A stretch of DNA of 64,000 bases from Flavobacterium potami. Lineage in GTDB: Bacteria; Bacteroidota; Bacteroidia; Flavobacteriales; Flavobacteriaceae. The DNA lies in the NCBI RefSeq assembly GCF_020026915.1, contig NZ_JAINUY010000007.1, positions 62,001-126,000 of the forward strand. The letters run 5' to 3'. This document shows positions 16,468 to 24,545 of the stretch, piece by piece (position 1 is the first letter of the stretch; the number at the start of each line of letters is the position of its first letter). The position numbers were made by a program, and so were the translations under genes. The notes under the pieces were generated by a model. It had not been told where the DNA came from. It saw only the letters and a program-made list of their open reading frames with translations, and did not search any database.

Positions 16468-17433
16468 TTATTGAACTCTAAATTTCTCTCTGTATTCAAT
16501 TGGCTTCATTCCGACCATTTTATAAAATACTTTTCTAAACGCTTTTGGATCGTTGTAGCCTGTTTTTTCGATAATTTCTGAAATCGAAAGCTGTGTTTGT
16601 TCCAAATATTTCTTCGAACTTTCAACTCTAATATTCTGTAAATATTCAATTGGAGGAATTCCTGTCACTTGTTTAAAACGGCGTGTCATGTTTCTGGCAC
16701 TTGTTGGAATATCTTTGGTAATTTCTTCCAATTTTTCGATGGAATGGTATTGATTTTCAATTTTTTGCTGCAACATCGCAACCAAAGAATCATTGTGCAA
16801 ATGATTGGGTCTAAAAGTACTGAAATAGCTCTGTTTGTATCGGTTTAAATCTATAGAAAAGATTTTGGCTATTTTGACCGCCATTTCGTTTCCGCAGAAT
16901 TTCTGTACCAAAAGAATCAATAAATGAAAAGTGGAGGTCGATCCGCCGCTGGTGTATAAACTTCCGTCTGCCGTAAGGGTTTCTTCAGATTTTAATTTTA
17001 CCATCGGAAAAGCTTTTGTAAAAGCACTGCAAGCATCGACATGAGTTGTGGCCAATTTTTCGTTCAGTAAACCGGAAGCAGCAAACAAAAAGGCGCCGGT
17101 GCAAAAACTAGCCAATTCGGCTCCGGCTTGATGTTGTTTTTGTAACCACGGAATGAAATTTCGATTCTTCTTAATCATTTCGCTCATATTGTCGGTTGTA
17201 AAAGCCGGAATTAAAATGAGGTCCAAAACAATATTTGAAGTTTCAATTTCGTTTGAAGTATAACCAAAAATTTTTCCCTGATCCGATTGTTCTTTAGATT
17301 GAAAAATCATGATTTCGAATGGTTTTTCAGTTCCAGAAGTCAACTTATTGGTCGTTTCGAATACTTCTAAAATTGCCGCAATACTCAATAATTTGTAGTC
17401 GTGAGGCACGATTAATCCTAATTTCTTGCTCAT
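16468..17433 (-). CDS. GlxA-type AraC family transcriptional regulator
   Basis: Regulator of 321 residues. The first ~190 residues form a DJ-1/PfpI-like (GATase1-like) domain (KLGLIVPHDYKLLSIAAILEVF; ELASFCTGAFLFAASGLLN, with a Cys at the position of the nucleophile elbow). The last ~100 residues form an AraC double helix-turn-helix (SARNMTRRFKQVTGIPPIEYL and ISEIIEKTGYNDPKAFRKVF). The start is the ATG at 17433; the longer frame to 17469 is unlikely. It is divergent from the first VOC gene, 142 bases away, and may control that cluster, but no operator is evident. Confidence 0.9.
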   Translation of the reverse strand: MSKKLGLIVPHDYKLLSIAAILEVFETTNKLTSGTEKPFEIMIFQSKEQSDQGKIFGYTSNEIETSNIVLDLILIPAFTTDNMSEMIKKNRNFIPWLQKQHQAGAELASFCTGAFLFAASGLLNEKLATTHVDACSAFTKAFPMVKLKSEETLTADGSLYTSGGSTSTFHLLILLVQKFCGNEMAVKIAKIFSIDLNRYKQSYFSTFRPNHLHNDSLVAMLQQKIENQYHSIEKLEEITKDIPTSARNMTRRFKQVTGIPPIEYLQNIRVESSKKYLEQTQLSISEIIEKTGYNDPKAFRKVFYKMVGMKPIEYREKFRVQ

Positions 17434-17575
17434 GATTTTGATTGTTTTTGAAATTTTACAACAAAACAAAAATAAGCATTTTGTCTTAAATGCCCCTAAA
17501 ATTGACTTTTATTGTATCTAAAAGCAATTTGTGAAATTTTAAATTTGTTTTTAAATAATTGTAACTTTATATATT

Positions 17576-17998
17576 ATGGCAACAAACATTTTCTTAAATC
17601 TTGCAGTAAAAGATTTAAAACGAGCAATATCCTTTTATAATGAATTGGGTTTTCCAACCAATCCGAAGTTTACAAATGAACAAGGAGCTTGTATCGTTAT
17701 AGACAAAAATATTTATGTAATGATTTTGGTGGAAGAGTTTTATAAAACCTTTACCCCAAAACAAATTTGCGATACCAAAACAGCAAGTGAAGTGCTTATT
17801 TCGATTTCTCTGGATTCTCGTGAACTAGTAGATGAAATGCTTGATAAAGCAGTTAAGGCGGGTGGAACAGATTATATTCCGGCAAAAGATTATGGATGGA
17901 TGTACCAAAGAACTTTTCTGGATTTAGATGGACATCATTGGGAAGTTTTCTTTATGGATGAAAGTCAGATTCCGAGTGAAATGCCAACAGAAATGTAA
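17576..17998 (+). CDS. VOC superfamily (glyoxalase-like) protein 1
   Basis: Protein of 140 residues with the two beta-alpha-beta-beta-beta halves of the VOC fold (NIFLNLAVKDLKRAISFYNELGF; YQRTFLDLDGHHWEVFFMDE). The His/Glu positions at the ends (DGHHWEVFF) could bind metal. VOC proteins include glyoxalases, dioxygenases and antibiotic-binding proteins, so the function cannot be fixed. It is the first gene of a six-gene set of VOC and SRPBCC proteins. A TAACTTTA box just upstream is a possible -7 variant. It is similar to the fourth gene (18953). Confidence 0.85.
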   Translation: MATNIFLNLAVKDLKRAISFYNELGFPTNPKFTNEQGACIVIDKNIYVMILVEEFYKTFTPKQICDTKTASEVLISISLDSRELVDEMLDKAVKAGGTDYIPAKDYGWMYQRTFLDLDGHHWEVFFMDESQIPSEMPTEM

Positions 17999-18011
17999 TT
18001 AAAGAACAAAA

Positions 18012-18416
18012 ATGATTACAGTTCAAAATACAATCAGTTCATCTGTTGGTAAAGTCTGGGAATTATGGATTTCTCCAAAACATATTCAGAACTGGAATTA
18101 TGCTTTTGAAGATTGGCATACTCCATACGCAGAAAATGATTTGCGAGAGAATGGTCAATTTAAATATAAAATGGAGAAAAAGGATAAAAGCGAAGGTTTT
18201 GATTTTGAAGGTCATTACACTAAAATTGAAAAATTCAAACTTTTAGAATATAAGCTTTCGGATGGTAGAACTGGAAGCGTTCATTTTGAAATTTTAGGTG
18301 ATAAAGTAAAAATTACAGAAAGATTTGAGCCGAATAAGCAAGATTCTGAAAGTATGCAAAAAAATTGGTGTCAAAACGTAATAGATAATTTTAAGAAGTA
18401 CGTAGAAAGTATTTAA
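18012..18416 (+). CDS. SRPBCC (AHSA1-like) protein 1
   Basis: Protein of 134 residues with the START/Bet v1-like pattern of AHSA1 proteins: VGKVWELWISPKHIQNWN at the N-terminus, a central beta sheet around a ligand cavity, and a long C-terminal helix (MQKNWCQNVIDNFKKYVESI). The sequence DWHTPYAENDLRENGQFK recurs almost unchanged in the next gene, so the two are tandem duplicates. The gene begins 14 bases after the VOC gene, indicating an operon. The ligand is unknown. Confidence 0.86.
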   Translation: MITVQNTISSSVGKVWELWISPKHIQNWNYAFEDWHTPYAENDLRENGQFKYKMEKKDKSEGFDFEGHYTKIEKFKLLEYKLSDGRTGSVHFEILGDKVKITERFEPNKQDSESMQKNWCQNVIDNFKKYVESI

Positions 18417-18437
18417 ACAATTAAAAAAAGATATAAA

Positions 18438-18842
18438 ATGATTACAATAAAAAGTACCGTAAATGCATCTCTAGAAAAAGTATGGAATTTTTGGAACACG
18501 CCAGAACATATTACCAAATGGAGTTTTGCCTCGCCAGATTGGCACACGCCTTATGCAGAAGCTGATTTGAGAGAAGGAGGAAAATTCAAATCGACTATGG
18601 CAGCAAAAGACGGGAGTATGAGTTTTGATTTTGAAGGCGAATTTACTTTAGTGAAACCGAACGAAGCACTTTCGTATGTTTTGGGAGACGGTAGAAAGGT
18701 TGAAATTACTTTTACAGAAACTCCAGATGGTGTTGAAATCGTAGAAAGTTTCGATCCAGAAACAGAAAACCCAGAAGAAATGCAGCGCGCAGGCTGGCAG
18801 GCTATTTTGAATAATTTTAAAAGTTACATTGAATCTAATTAA
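18438..18842 (+). CDS. SRPBCC (AHSA1-like) protein 2, tandem paralogue
   Basis: Protein of 134 residues, the same length as its neighbour, with parallel sequence throughout (SLEKVWNFWNTPEHITKW; DWHTPYAEADLREGGKFK; the C-terminal helix MQRAGWQAILNNFKSYIESN). It is therefore a tandem duplicate of the 18012 gene that has since diverged. It starts 22 bases after its neighbour. The 110 bases after it carry the word GTAACAAA twice and no gene. The ligand is unknown. Confidence 0.86.
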   Translation: MITIKSTVNASLEKVWNFWNTPEHITKWSFASPDWHTPYAEADLREGGKFKSTMAAKDGSMSFDFEGEFTLVKPNEALSYVLGDGRKVEITFTETPDGVEIVESFDPETENPEEMQRAGWQAILNNFKSYIESN

Positions 18843-18952
18843 GTTTTAGAGTAACAAAGTAACAAAGCGATACATTTAAATTAACTTATATCACTTATAT
18901 GGTTTAAAAAAAGAAAGAAAATAAATATCTAACCCAACAAAAAAAACAAAAA

Positions 18953-19363
18953 ATGACAAAACAAATATGGTTGAATCTTCCTGTAAAGGATGTAGCTAAA
19001 GCGAAGGATTTTTTCTGGAAAATTGGTTTTTCGTTTAATGAACAGCATGATACGCCAAGTTCGACGTGCATGGTTGTAGGTGAAGGGCATTTTGTAGTGA
19101 TGCTTTTTGAGGAAATGCTTTTTTCAAGTTTTTCTCAAAATAGTATTACAGATACGAAATCTAGCTCAGAAGTTTTGATTTCGATTGATGCTGAAAGCAG
19201 GGAAGAAGTAGATGAATTAGCCAAAAAGGTAGAAGAAGCTGGCGGAACTGTTTTTGCTCCTCCTGCTGAAAGTCAGGGTTGGATGTACGGCTGTGGTTTT
19301 GCCGATTTGGATGGTCATCGTTGGAATGTTTTATTTATGGACTTTAGTAAATTACCGAGTTAA
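18953..19363 (+). CDS. VOC superfamily (glyoxalase-like) protein 2
   Basis: Protein of 136 residues with the VOC fold (IWLNLPVKDVAKAKDFFWKI; YGCGFADLDGHRWNVLFMD). Its SSSEVLISIDAESREEVDEL parallels TASEVLISISLDSRELVDEM of the 17576 product, so these two are paralogues. The next SRPBCC gene starts one base after its stop, indicating translational coupling. The function is unknown; the repeated pairing of VOC and SRPBCC proteins suggests related small-molecule binding jobs. Confidence 0.86.
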   Translation: MTKQIWLNLPVKDVAKAKDFFWKIGFSFNEQHDTPSSTCMVVGEGHFVVMLFEEMLFSSFSQNSITDTKSSSEVLISIDAESREEVDELAKKVEEAGGTVFAPPAESQGWMYGCGFADLDGHRWNVLFMDFSKLPS

Positions 19364-19364
19364 G

Positions 19365-19802
19365 ATGGAGAAATTAGTATTTAATATCGATATAAAGGCT
19401 TCTAAAGAAAAGATTTGGAAAGTCTTATGGGACGACGAAACTTACAGAAAATGGACAAGTGCTTTTTGTGAGGGAAGTTACGTTGAAACGAATTGGAACC
19501 AAGGCGATAAAATTTATTTTTTAGGGCCAAACGGAGAAGGAATGAATAGTATTATTGAGACTAAAATTCCGAACGAATACATGGCTTTTAAGCATATAGG
19601 CGAAATAAAGGACTTTAAAGAGGTTCCGCCAAATGAAGAAACTCAGAAATGGGTTGGGGCAATGGAGACTTATAGATTGACTCAAAAAGGTGATGTAATC
19701 GATCTTCAGGCAGAAGTTGATGTAATCGAAAAACATATAGATTATTTTAAAGAAGCTTTTCCGAAAGGATTGGAAGCGGTTAAAGAATTGTCTGAGAAGT
19801 AG
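19365..19802 (+). CDS. SRPBCC (AHSA1-like) protein 3
   Basis: Protein of 145 residues with the AHSA1-like pattern (FNIDIKASKEKIWKVLWDDE, a W-T-S-A-F segment, and a final helix HIDYFKEAFPKGLEAVKELS). The ATG at 19365 lies one base after the stop of the previous gene. A longer frame starting at 19254 would overlap the VOC gene and lacks a sensible N-terminus. It is more divergent from the two 134-residue SRPBCC proteins than they are from each other. Confidence 0.85.
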   Translation: MEKLVFNIDIKASKEKIWKVLWDDETYRKWTSAFCEGSYVETNWNQGDKIYFLGPNGEGMNSIIETKIPNEYMAFKHIGEIKDFKEVPPNEETQKWVGAMETYRLTQKGDVIDLQAEVDVIEKHIDYFKEAFPKGLEAVKELSEK

Positions 19803-19887
19803 AGATTAGAAAATAGAAGAAAGAAGTAAGAGTAAAGACTTTCAGAGGAATTAACAATTTATAACTAACACTTAATAATTAGAAAAA

Positions 19888-20322
19888 ATGGCAGCAGTAA
19901 ATCCTTATTTAATGTTTAACGGAACTTGCGAAGAAGCATTCCTATTTTATAAGTCTGTTTTTGGTGGAGATTTTCCTTATATGGGAAAATACAAAGATGC
20001 ACCAGCAGAAGAAGGTGAAGTGCTTTCTGAGGAAGCTTTAAACCGAATTATGCACGTTTCGCTTCCAATTGGAAATACAATCTTAATGGGAAGTGACAGT
20101 CATCCAAGATATGGTGATGTAAGTTTTGGAGATAATTTTTTGGTTTCTATTAATGTAGAAAGTACAGAGGAAGCAGACAGAATTTTCAACGGACTTTCAG
20201 CAGGAGGAACGGTAGAAATGCCAATGGACAATACTTTCTGGGGATCATACTTCGGAATGTTCAAAGATAAATTTGGTATAAACTGGATGGTAAGTTTTGA
20301 TAAAAATGAACCAATGAAATAA
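19888..20322 (+). CDS. PhnB-like VOC family protein
   Basis: Protein of 144 residues of the PhnB/3-demethylubiquinone methyltransferase-like branch of the VOC fold: YLMFNGTCEEAFLFYKSVFGGDF at the N-terminus and FWGSYFGMFKDKFGINWMVSFD at the C-terminus. Despite the family name, such proteins have no methyltransferase motif. It is the last gene of the VOC/SRPBCC set, 85 bases after the previous one, and is closed by a hairpin terminator. The substrate is unknown. Confidence 0.88.
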   Translation: MAAVNPYLMFNGTCEEAFLFYKSVFGGDFPYMGKYKDAPAEEGEVLSEEALNRIMHVSLPIGNTILMGSDSHPRYGDVSFGDNFLVSINVESTEEADRIFNGLSAGGTVEMPMDNTFWGSYFGMFKDKFGINWMVSFDKNEPMK

Positions 20323-20372
20323 TCAAAAAGTTACGTTATTTTAATAATAAAACAGAAATGTTAAATTACTCG

Positions 20373-20400
20373 AAAAAGCACATTGATATGTGCTTTTTCT
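20373..20400 (+). terminator. Terminator closing the VOC/SRPBCC cluster
   Basis: AAAAAGCACAT at 20373-20383 pairs with ATGTGCTTTTT at 20388-20398 around a 4-base loop; the T run is part of the right arm. Confidence 0.85.
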
Positions 20401-20478
20401 TTTCAAAAAAACAAGGATTATTCTTTTTTATCAACGAGAGATTGCCGATTTTTGTCGCTTCAAAATCAAGAAAGAAAA

Positions 20479-21708
20479 ATGGCAGCAGAAGATAAAGAAA
20501 TCATTTTATTAAAAGTTTCAGGACACGATAAAATTGGGGTTACAGCAGGTTTGACAGCTGTTTTAGGAGCATACGATGCTAATATTTTAGATATTGGCCA
20601 AGCCGATATTCATGACACACTTTCTTTAGGAATTTTGTTCGAAATTGCTGCGGGATCTTCGTCAGCACCAGTTTTAAAAGACTTATTGTTCAAAGCCTAC
20701 GAATTAGAAATCAAAGTAAAATTTATTCCGATTTCTATTGAAGATTACGAAACTTGGGTGAAATCGCAATCGAAACAACGTTATATCATCAATATTTTGG
20801 GCGAAAAACTAGCGGCTTCACAATTGGCGGCAGTGACCAAAATTATGTCAGATCAAAACCTGAACATCGATTCTATTATCCGATTAACAGGAAGAACTTC
20901 TATTGTAGAAAAAGAAGAATATCCGCGTTCTTGTATTCAATTGTCTGTAACGGGCGAAATTGTAAACAAGATCATCATGACGGCAAGTTTTATGGAAATT
21001 TCCAGAACGCTTAACGTTGATATTTCTTTCCAAGAAGACAATATTTATAGAAGAAACCGCCGTTTGGTTTGTTTCGATATGGATTCAACTTTAATCCAAA
21101 CGGAAGTAATCGACGAATTAGCCGAATTGAATGGAGTAGGAGATCAGGTTCGTGCCATTACAGAATCGGCTATGAATGGTGAAATTGACTTCAACGAAAG
21201 TTTCAAAAAACGTATGGCTTTGTTAGAAGGTCTAAGCGAAGAAGTTTTACAAAACGTTGCCATCAATTTACCAATTACACAAGGAGCACATCGTTTGATG
21301 AAAGCTTTAAAATACTATGGATACAAAACCGCAATTCTTTCTGGAGGATTCACTTATTTCGGAGAATATCTTCAAAAAGAATTAGGAATCGATTACGTTC
21401 ACGCCAATCAGTTGGAAATAAAAGATGGTAAACTGACAGGGAAATATTTAGGAGATATCGTAGACGGTCAGAAAAAAGCAGAATATTTAAAAGCAATCGC
21501 CGAAAAAGAAGGAATCCACATCAACCAAACTATCGCAGTTGGAGACGGAGCAAACGATTTGCCAATGCTGAACTTAGCTGGTCTTGGAATCGCTTTCCAC
21601 GCCAAACCAAAAGTAAAAGAAAGCGCGTCAACTTCTATTTCAAGTTTAGGCCTTGATGGTGTTTTGTATCTTTTAGGATACCACGACAGATATATCGATA
21701 TGATGTAA
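20479..21708 (+). CDS. serB: Phosphoserine phosphatase with N-terminal ACT domains
   Basis: Last step of serine synthesis: hydrolyses phosphoserine. Residues 1-~190 contain two ACT-type regulatory segments (EIILLKVSGHDKIGVTAGLT; QRYIINILGEKLAASQLAAV). The HAD phosphatase domain follows with motif I DMDSTLIQ near residue 200, a Ser/Thr motif AILSGGFTYF, and motif III GDGANDLPML. The start is the ATG at 20479 (MAAEDKEI); the longer frame to 20383 runs into the preceding terminator. Length of 409 is normal for the ACT-fused type. A terminator and several repeats follow. Confidence 0.95.
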   Translation: MAAEDKEIILLKVSGHDKIGVTAGLTAVLGAYDANILDIGQADIHDTLSLGILFEIAAGSSSAPVLKDLLFKAYELEIKVKFIPISIEDYETWVKSQSKQRYIINILGEKLAASQLAAVTKIMSDQNLNIDSIIRLTGRTSIVEKEEYPRSCIQLSVTGEIVNKIIMTASFMEISRTLNVDISFQEDNIYRRNRRLVCFDMDSTLIQTEVIDELAELNGVGDQVRAITESAMNGEIDFNESFKKRMALLEGLSEEVLQNVAINLPITQGAHRLMKALKYYGYKTAILSGGFTYFGEYLQKELGIDYVHANQLEIKDGKLTGKYLGDIVDGQKKAEYLKAIAEKEGIHINQTIAVGDGANDLPMLNLAGLGIAFHAKPKVKESASTSISSLGLDGVLYLLGYHDRYIDMM

Positions 21709-21716
21709 TTTACATT

Positions 21717-21774
21717 TGTCACCCTGAGTGAAGTCGAAAGGCGCAAAGGGCTTCGACTTCGCTCAGCCTGACAA
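21717..21774. repeat. CCCTGAG hairpin repeat after serB
   Basis: A long imperfect hairpin: TTGTCACCCTGAGTGAAGTC on the left, with GACTTCGCTCAGCCTGACAA on the right. I recall this sequence as a common Bacteroidota intergenic repeat. It could also act as a terminator-like structure. Confidence 0.7.
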
Positions 21775-21789
21775 AAGTAAATAAGCCCA

Positions 21790-21835
21790 TTTTTGTCATC
21801 CCGAGGAACGAGGGATCTCCACAAGTAGCTCGACA
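21790..21835. repeat. GTCATCCCGAGGAACGAGG intergenic repeat, copy 1
   Basis: TTTTTGTCATCCCGAGGAAC, then GAGGGATCTCCACAAGTAGC. Closely similar sequence occurs at 51368-51412, and a more divergent one at 51088-51130. Confidence 0.7.
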
Positions 21836-21851
21836 ATCAAAATAAAAAAAC

Positions 21852-21892
21852 AAAACCTCAGTACTTTTTCAATAAAGAGCTGAGGTTTTTTT
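21852..21892 (+). terminator. Terminator downstream of serB
   Basis: AAAACCTCAG at 21852-21861 pairs with CTGAGGTTTT at 21880-21889, followed by T residues. Confidence 0.85.
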
Positions 21893-21897
21893 ATATG

Positions 21898-22028
21898 GGC
21901 ATGTCCCGCCAGAAAAAGGCGGGTCGGGCTATCCGTTGCACACGAGCGATAGCGAACTGACGAAGTAATCTTTTGTGCCGAACCCCGGCACAAAAGGATT
22001 TCCACATCTATCCCTCATGCGGGTTTAG
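21898..22028 (-). repeat. GGGTT-loop hairpin repeat, copy B (long form)
   Basis: The 11-bp stem CTTTTGTGCCG (21970-21980) pairs with CGGCACAAAAG (21986-21996); the loop AACCC is GGGTT on the minus strand. The outer part, GGGCATGTCCCGCC with CGGGTCGGGCTATCCG, contains its own CCCGCC/GGCGGG hairpin (21905-21923) and matches the outer part of copy D. Confidence 0.8.
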
Positions 22029-22065
22029 TGGAATTAGCGTTAAATAATTGTCTAAAATAAGATAT

Positions 22066-22194
22066 GAATTGCCTCCAGCTTTAGCTGGAGGTAAGGGAAA
22101 TACACAAAAAAGGCTTTAGCCAAACTTATTGCATATTTGGCTAAAGCCCTTGAAAAGTTTTGTTATAACCACTAGCTAAAGCTAGTGGCAATTC
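22066..22194. repeat. 129-bp element with GAATTGCC ends, copy 1
   Basis: Terminal repeats are GAATTGCC (22066-22073) and GGCAATTC (22187-22194). Three internal hairpins follow: a CCTCCAGCT/AGCTGGAGG pair (22072-22091), a GGCTTTAGCC/GGCTAAAGCC pair in the middle, and a CCACTAGCT/AGCTAGTGG pair (22069+100 region, 22169-22188). It has the same length and layout as the copy at 59389-59517. It resembles paired REP or MITE-like elements; no transposase is present. Confidence 0.85.
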
Positions 22195-22222
22195 AAAATA
22201 TAGCGGTAGTATAGAAATTTTG

Positions 22223-22465
22223 TTATCCACGAGATTCCAACTCTCTTTTAATCTCTTTCAAATTTTTAATATTCAAAAACAGAATAGGCAATAAAGCAAT
22301 AGGAATAACATTCATTGCGCTAAATCCTTTCATAAAAACAATAAATAAATTAAGAGCAAAAAGCATAAATAGTACAACAGCAAAAATAGTATTCACAGTT
22401 TTTAATGTTTTCTGGTTTTTAATGAGTTCTTCCGTACTCATATCGCTGAATTTAGTATTCTTCAT
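22223..22465 (-). CDS. Small two-helix membrane protein
   Basis: Protein of 80 residues. A short charged N-terminus (MKNTKFSDMSTEELIKNQKT) is followed by two hydrophobic segments (TIFAVVLFMLFALNLFIVF and VIPIALLPILFLNI) and a charged tail (KEIKRELESRG). Similar flavobacterial proteins are sometimes labelled redox-active disulfide protein 2, but this one has no cysteine, so that label has no support here. It starts 3 bases after the stop of the 149-residue gene, so they may be cotranscribed. The function is unknown. Confidence 0.72.
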   Translation of the reverse strand: MKNTKFSDMSTEELIKNQKTLKTVNTIFAVVLFMLFALNLFIVFMKGFSAMNVIPIALLPILFLNIKNLKEIKRELESRG

Positions 22466-22468
22466 GTG

Positions 22469-22918
22469 TTATAATGTATTTATGAGTTTGTACATTCTAT
22501 TTTTTAAATTTTTGAGTTTGTTGTCAAGAGGCAAATTAGTTGTAATATTTAAGAATCCAAGTTCTAAATTGTCAAATATCATTTTGTCCTTAAATTTTCC
22601 TTTTAATTCTTCTTCCACAATTTCCGGATGACATATAAAAATACCTCCTAAAATATCTGCCGGATGTTCATTTGCAGAACCAGAAGATTTTTGGATCATT
22701 ATTAAAAAACTTTCGAGAAGTTCTTTGTCTTCCGTTTTGCAAATAATAGTTTGGACTTTTGTCAAAGTCGGATTTAACTTTTTGTCAACATAGTCAAATG
22801 AATATTCAGGTTTGTTGTAATTATTCCCGTAATGATTCATAATATCCATACATTCTTTTTTGGTTTGAGAGAATGTTTGAAAAAAAATGAAAAGAAACAG
22901 GATATAAATTTTTCGCAT
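22469..22918 (-). CDS. Secreted protein of unknown function
   Basis: Protein of 149 residues with a signal peptide (MRKIYILFLFIFFQTFSQ). The mature part is about half charged residues and likely helical, with two Cys (at KKECMD and TIICKTED) and one in GIFICHPE. I recognise no family. It lies 9 bases after the GH3-like gene and 3 bases before the 80-residue membrane protein, so the three minus-strand genes may be one transcript. The GC content is lower than in the GH3-like gene. Confidence 0.68.
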   Translation of the reverse strand: MRKIYILFLFIFFQTFSQTKKECMDIMNHYGNNYNKPEYSFDYVDKKLNPTLTKVQTIICKTEDKELLESFLIMIQKSSGSANEHPADILGGIFICHPEIVEEELKGKFKDKMIFDNLELGFLNITTNLPLDNKLKNLKNRMYKLINTL

Positions 22919-22927
22919 GAATATTTT

Positions 22928-24451
22928 TTAAATACGGGTTGAACACATTTCCTTCAATTGCTCCAAATAATCCCTCTGATTCGAAAGTCTCGGAATCTTA
23001 TGCTGACCGCCCAATTTATCTCTTTCCTTTAACCAATCATAAAAAAGATTTTCTCTGGCGACATTAATTACCAAAGGATTTAAAGTCATATTGTTGTAAC
23101 GTTTCGCTTCGTAATCTGAATTTAGAGTTTGCAACGTTTCATCCAATACTTTTTGGAAAAGACCAACATCAGCTGGATGTTTTTTAAATTCGATCATCCA
23201 TTCGTGAGCACCTTTTTCTTTATCCTGCATAAAAATAGGAGCAACGGTATAATCGATAACTTCAGTTTGAGTAACCTGGCATGCTTTTGCAATTGCTTGA
23301 TCGGTATTTTCAACCATTAATTCTTCACCAAAAACATTAATATGATGTTTGGTTCTTCCTGTAACTCTAATTCGATACGGATTCAATGAAGTAAAACGAA
23401 CCGTATCTCCAATCAAATAGCGCCACAAACCAGAATTGGTCGTAATAACAATCGCATAATTTTTATTCAATTCGACATCTGCCAAACGAACTACTTTCTG
23501 ATTTGGAGTTCCGTAAGTGTCCATCGGAATAAATTCGTAGAAGATTCCGTAATCCAGCATTAGTAATAAATCGCTCGAATAATTTAAATCCTGAATCGCA
23601 AAAAAGCCTTCAGAAGCATTATAAATTTCATAGTATTTAAAATCAGAACTTGGTAAAATTTTCTTGTATTGTTCTTTGTATGGAGAGAAACTCACACCTC
23701 CGTGAAAATACACTTCCAAATTCGGCCAAAGTTCCAATAAGTTTTGTTTGCCTGTATTTTCTAAAACTTTATTCATTAAAACCAGCATCCATGACGGAAC
23801 GCCCGCAAAACTGGTTACGTTTTCGTTTTTGGTTTCGTTGATTATGGCGGCAATTTTGCTTTCCCATTCGCTCATGAGCGAAGTTTTACTGCTTGGTGTA
23901 CTGCTGAATTCTGCCCAAATTGGCATGTTTTCAATCAGAATTGCAGATAAGTCTCCAAAGTAAGTATTGTTGTTTTCGTAAATCTGAGAACTTCCGCCCA
24001 AGCGAAGACTTTTTCCTAAAAACAATTCAGAATCTTCATTATTGTTCAAATAAAGGCATAATAAATCTTTACTTCCTTTGTAATGACAATCTTCCAAAGC
24101 TTCGTTACTTACCGGAATAAATTTGCTTTTTGCATTGGTTGTTCCACTCGATTTTGCAAACCATTTAATTGGAGTTTCCCAAAAAACGTTTTGTTCGCCT
24201 AAACGTGTACGCTCAATAAGCGGCTGTAATTCTTCGTAAGTTGAAATAGGAACTCTTTCAGCAAATGTCTGATAAGAGTTAATGCTCGAAAACTCATACT
24301 GTTTTCCAATAACCGTGTTTTCAGATGCCGTCAATAAGTTATGCAATAATTCTTCCTGAACTTCATTTGGGTATTTTAAAAAAAGTTCAATTTGATGAAT
24401 TCTTTGTTTAAGAACCCATGATGCAAACGAATTGATTATAGATAATGGCAT
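22928..24451 (-). CDS. GH3-like acyl-adenylate-forming enzyme
   Basis: Protein of 507 residues of the family named after plant GH3 auxin-amido synthetases. The ATP-binding loop KSSGTTNAKSKFIPVS lies near residue 95, the A5-like segment YEIYNASEGFFAIQD near 275, and VTGRTKHHINVFGEEL near 365, consistent with the ANL adenylate fold. Bacterial members are thought to adenylate carboxylic acids; the substrate here is unknown. It is divergent from the DUF2797 gene, a pairing I recall in Bacteroidota. Confidence 0.87.
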   Translation of the reverse strand: MPLSIINSFASWVLKQRIHQIELFLKYPNEVQEELLHNLLTASENTVIGKQYEFSSINSYQTFAERVPISTYEELQPLIERTRLGEQNVFWETPIKWFAKSSGTTNAKSKFIPVSNEALEDCHYKGSKDLLCLYLNNNEDSELFLGKSLRLGGSSQIYENNNTYFGDLSAILIENMPIWAEFSSTPSSKTSLMSEWESKIAAIINETKNENVTSFAGVPSWMLVLMNKVLENTGKQNLLELWPNLEVYFHGGVSFSPYKEQYKKILPSSDFKYYEIYNASEGFFAIQDLNYSSDLLLMLDYGIFYEFIPMDTYGTPNQKVVRLADVELNKNYAIVITTNSGLWRYLIGDTVRFTSLNPYRIRVTGRTKHHINVFGEELMVENTDQAIAKACQVTQTEVIDYTVAPIFMQDKEKGAHEWMIEFKKHPADVGLFQKVLDETLQTLNSDYEAKRYNNMTLNPLVINVARENLFYDWLKERDKLGGQHKIPRLSNQRDYLEQLKEMCSTRI

Positions 24452-24545
24452 GAATCTGGTTTTTAGTTAACTGATTTTAGGTTTTAAATCTCACAATTCA
24501 TGTAAAAACAAAAAACTTAAAATTTGAATATCGAGAGACAAATAG

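Noticed and set aside
20383..20478. Longer serB start at 20383
   Set aside because: The extra 32 codons overlap the hairpin terminator of the preceding gene, so translation from there is unlikely.
21898..22194. Insertion sequence or transposon remnant
   Set aside because: No transposase frame, even broken, is found in the stretch; it consists only of small structured repeats.
22223..22465. Redox-active disulfide label for the 80-residue membrane protein
   Set aside because: The protein contains no cysteine, so a disulfide function has no support.
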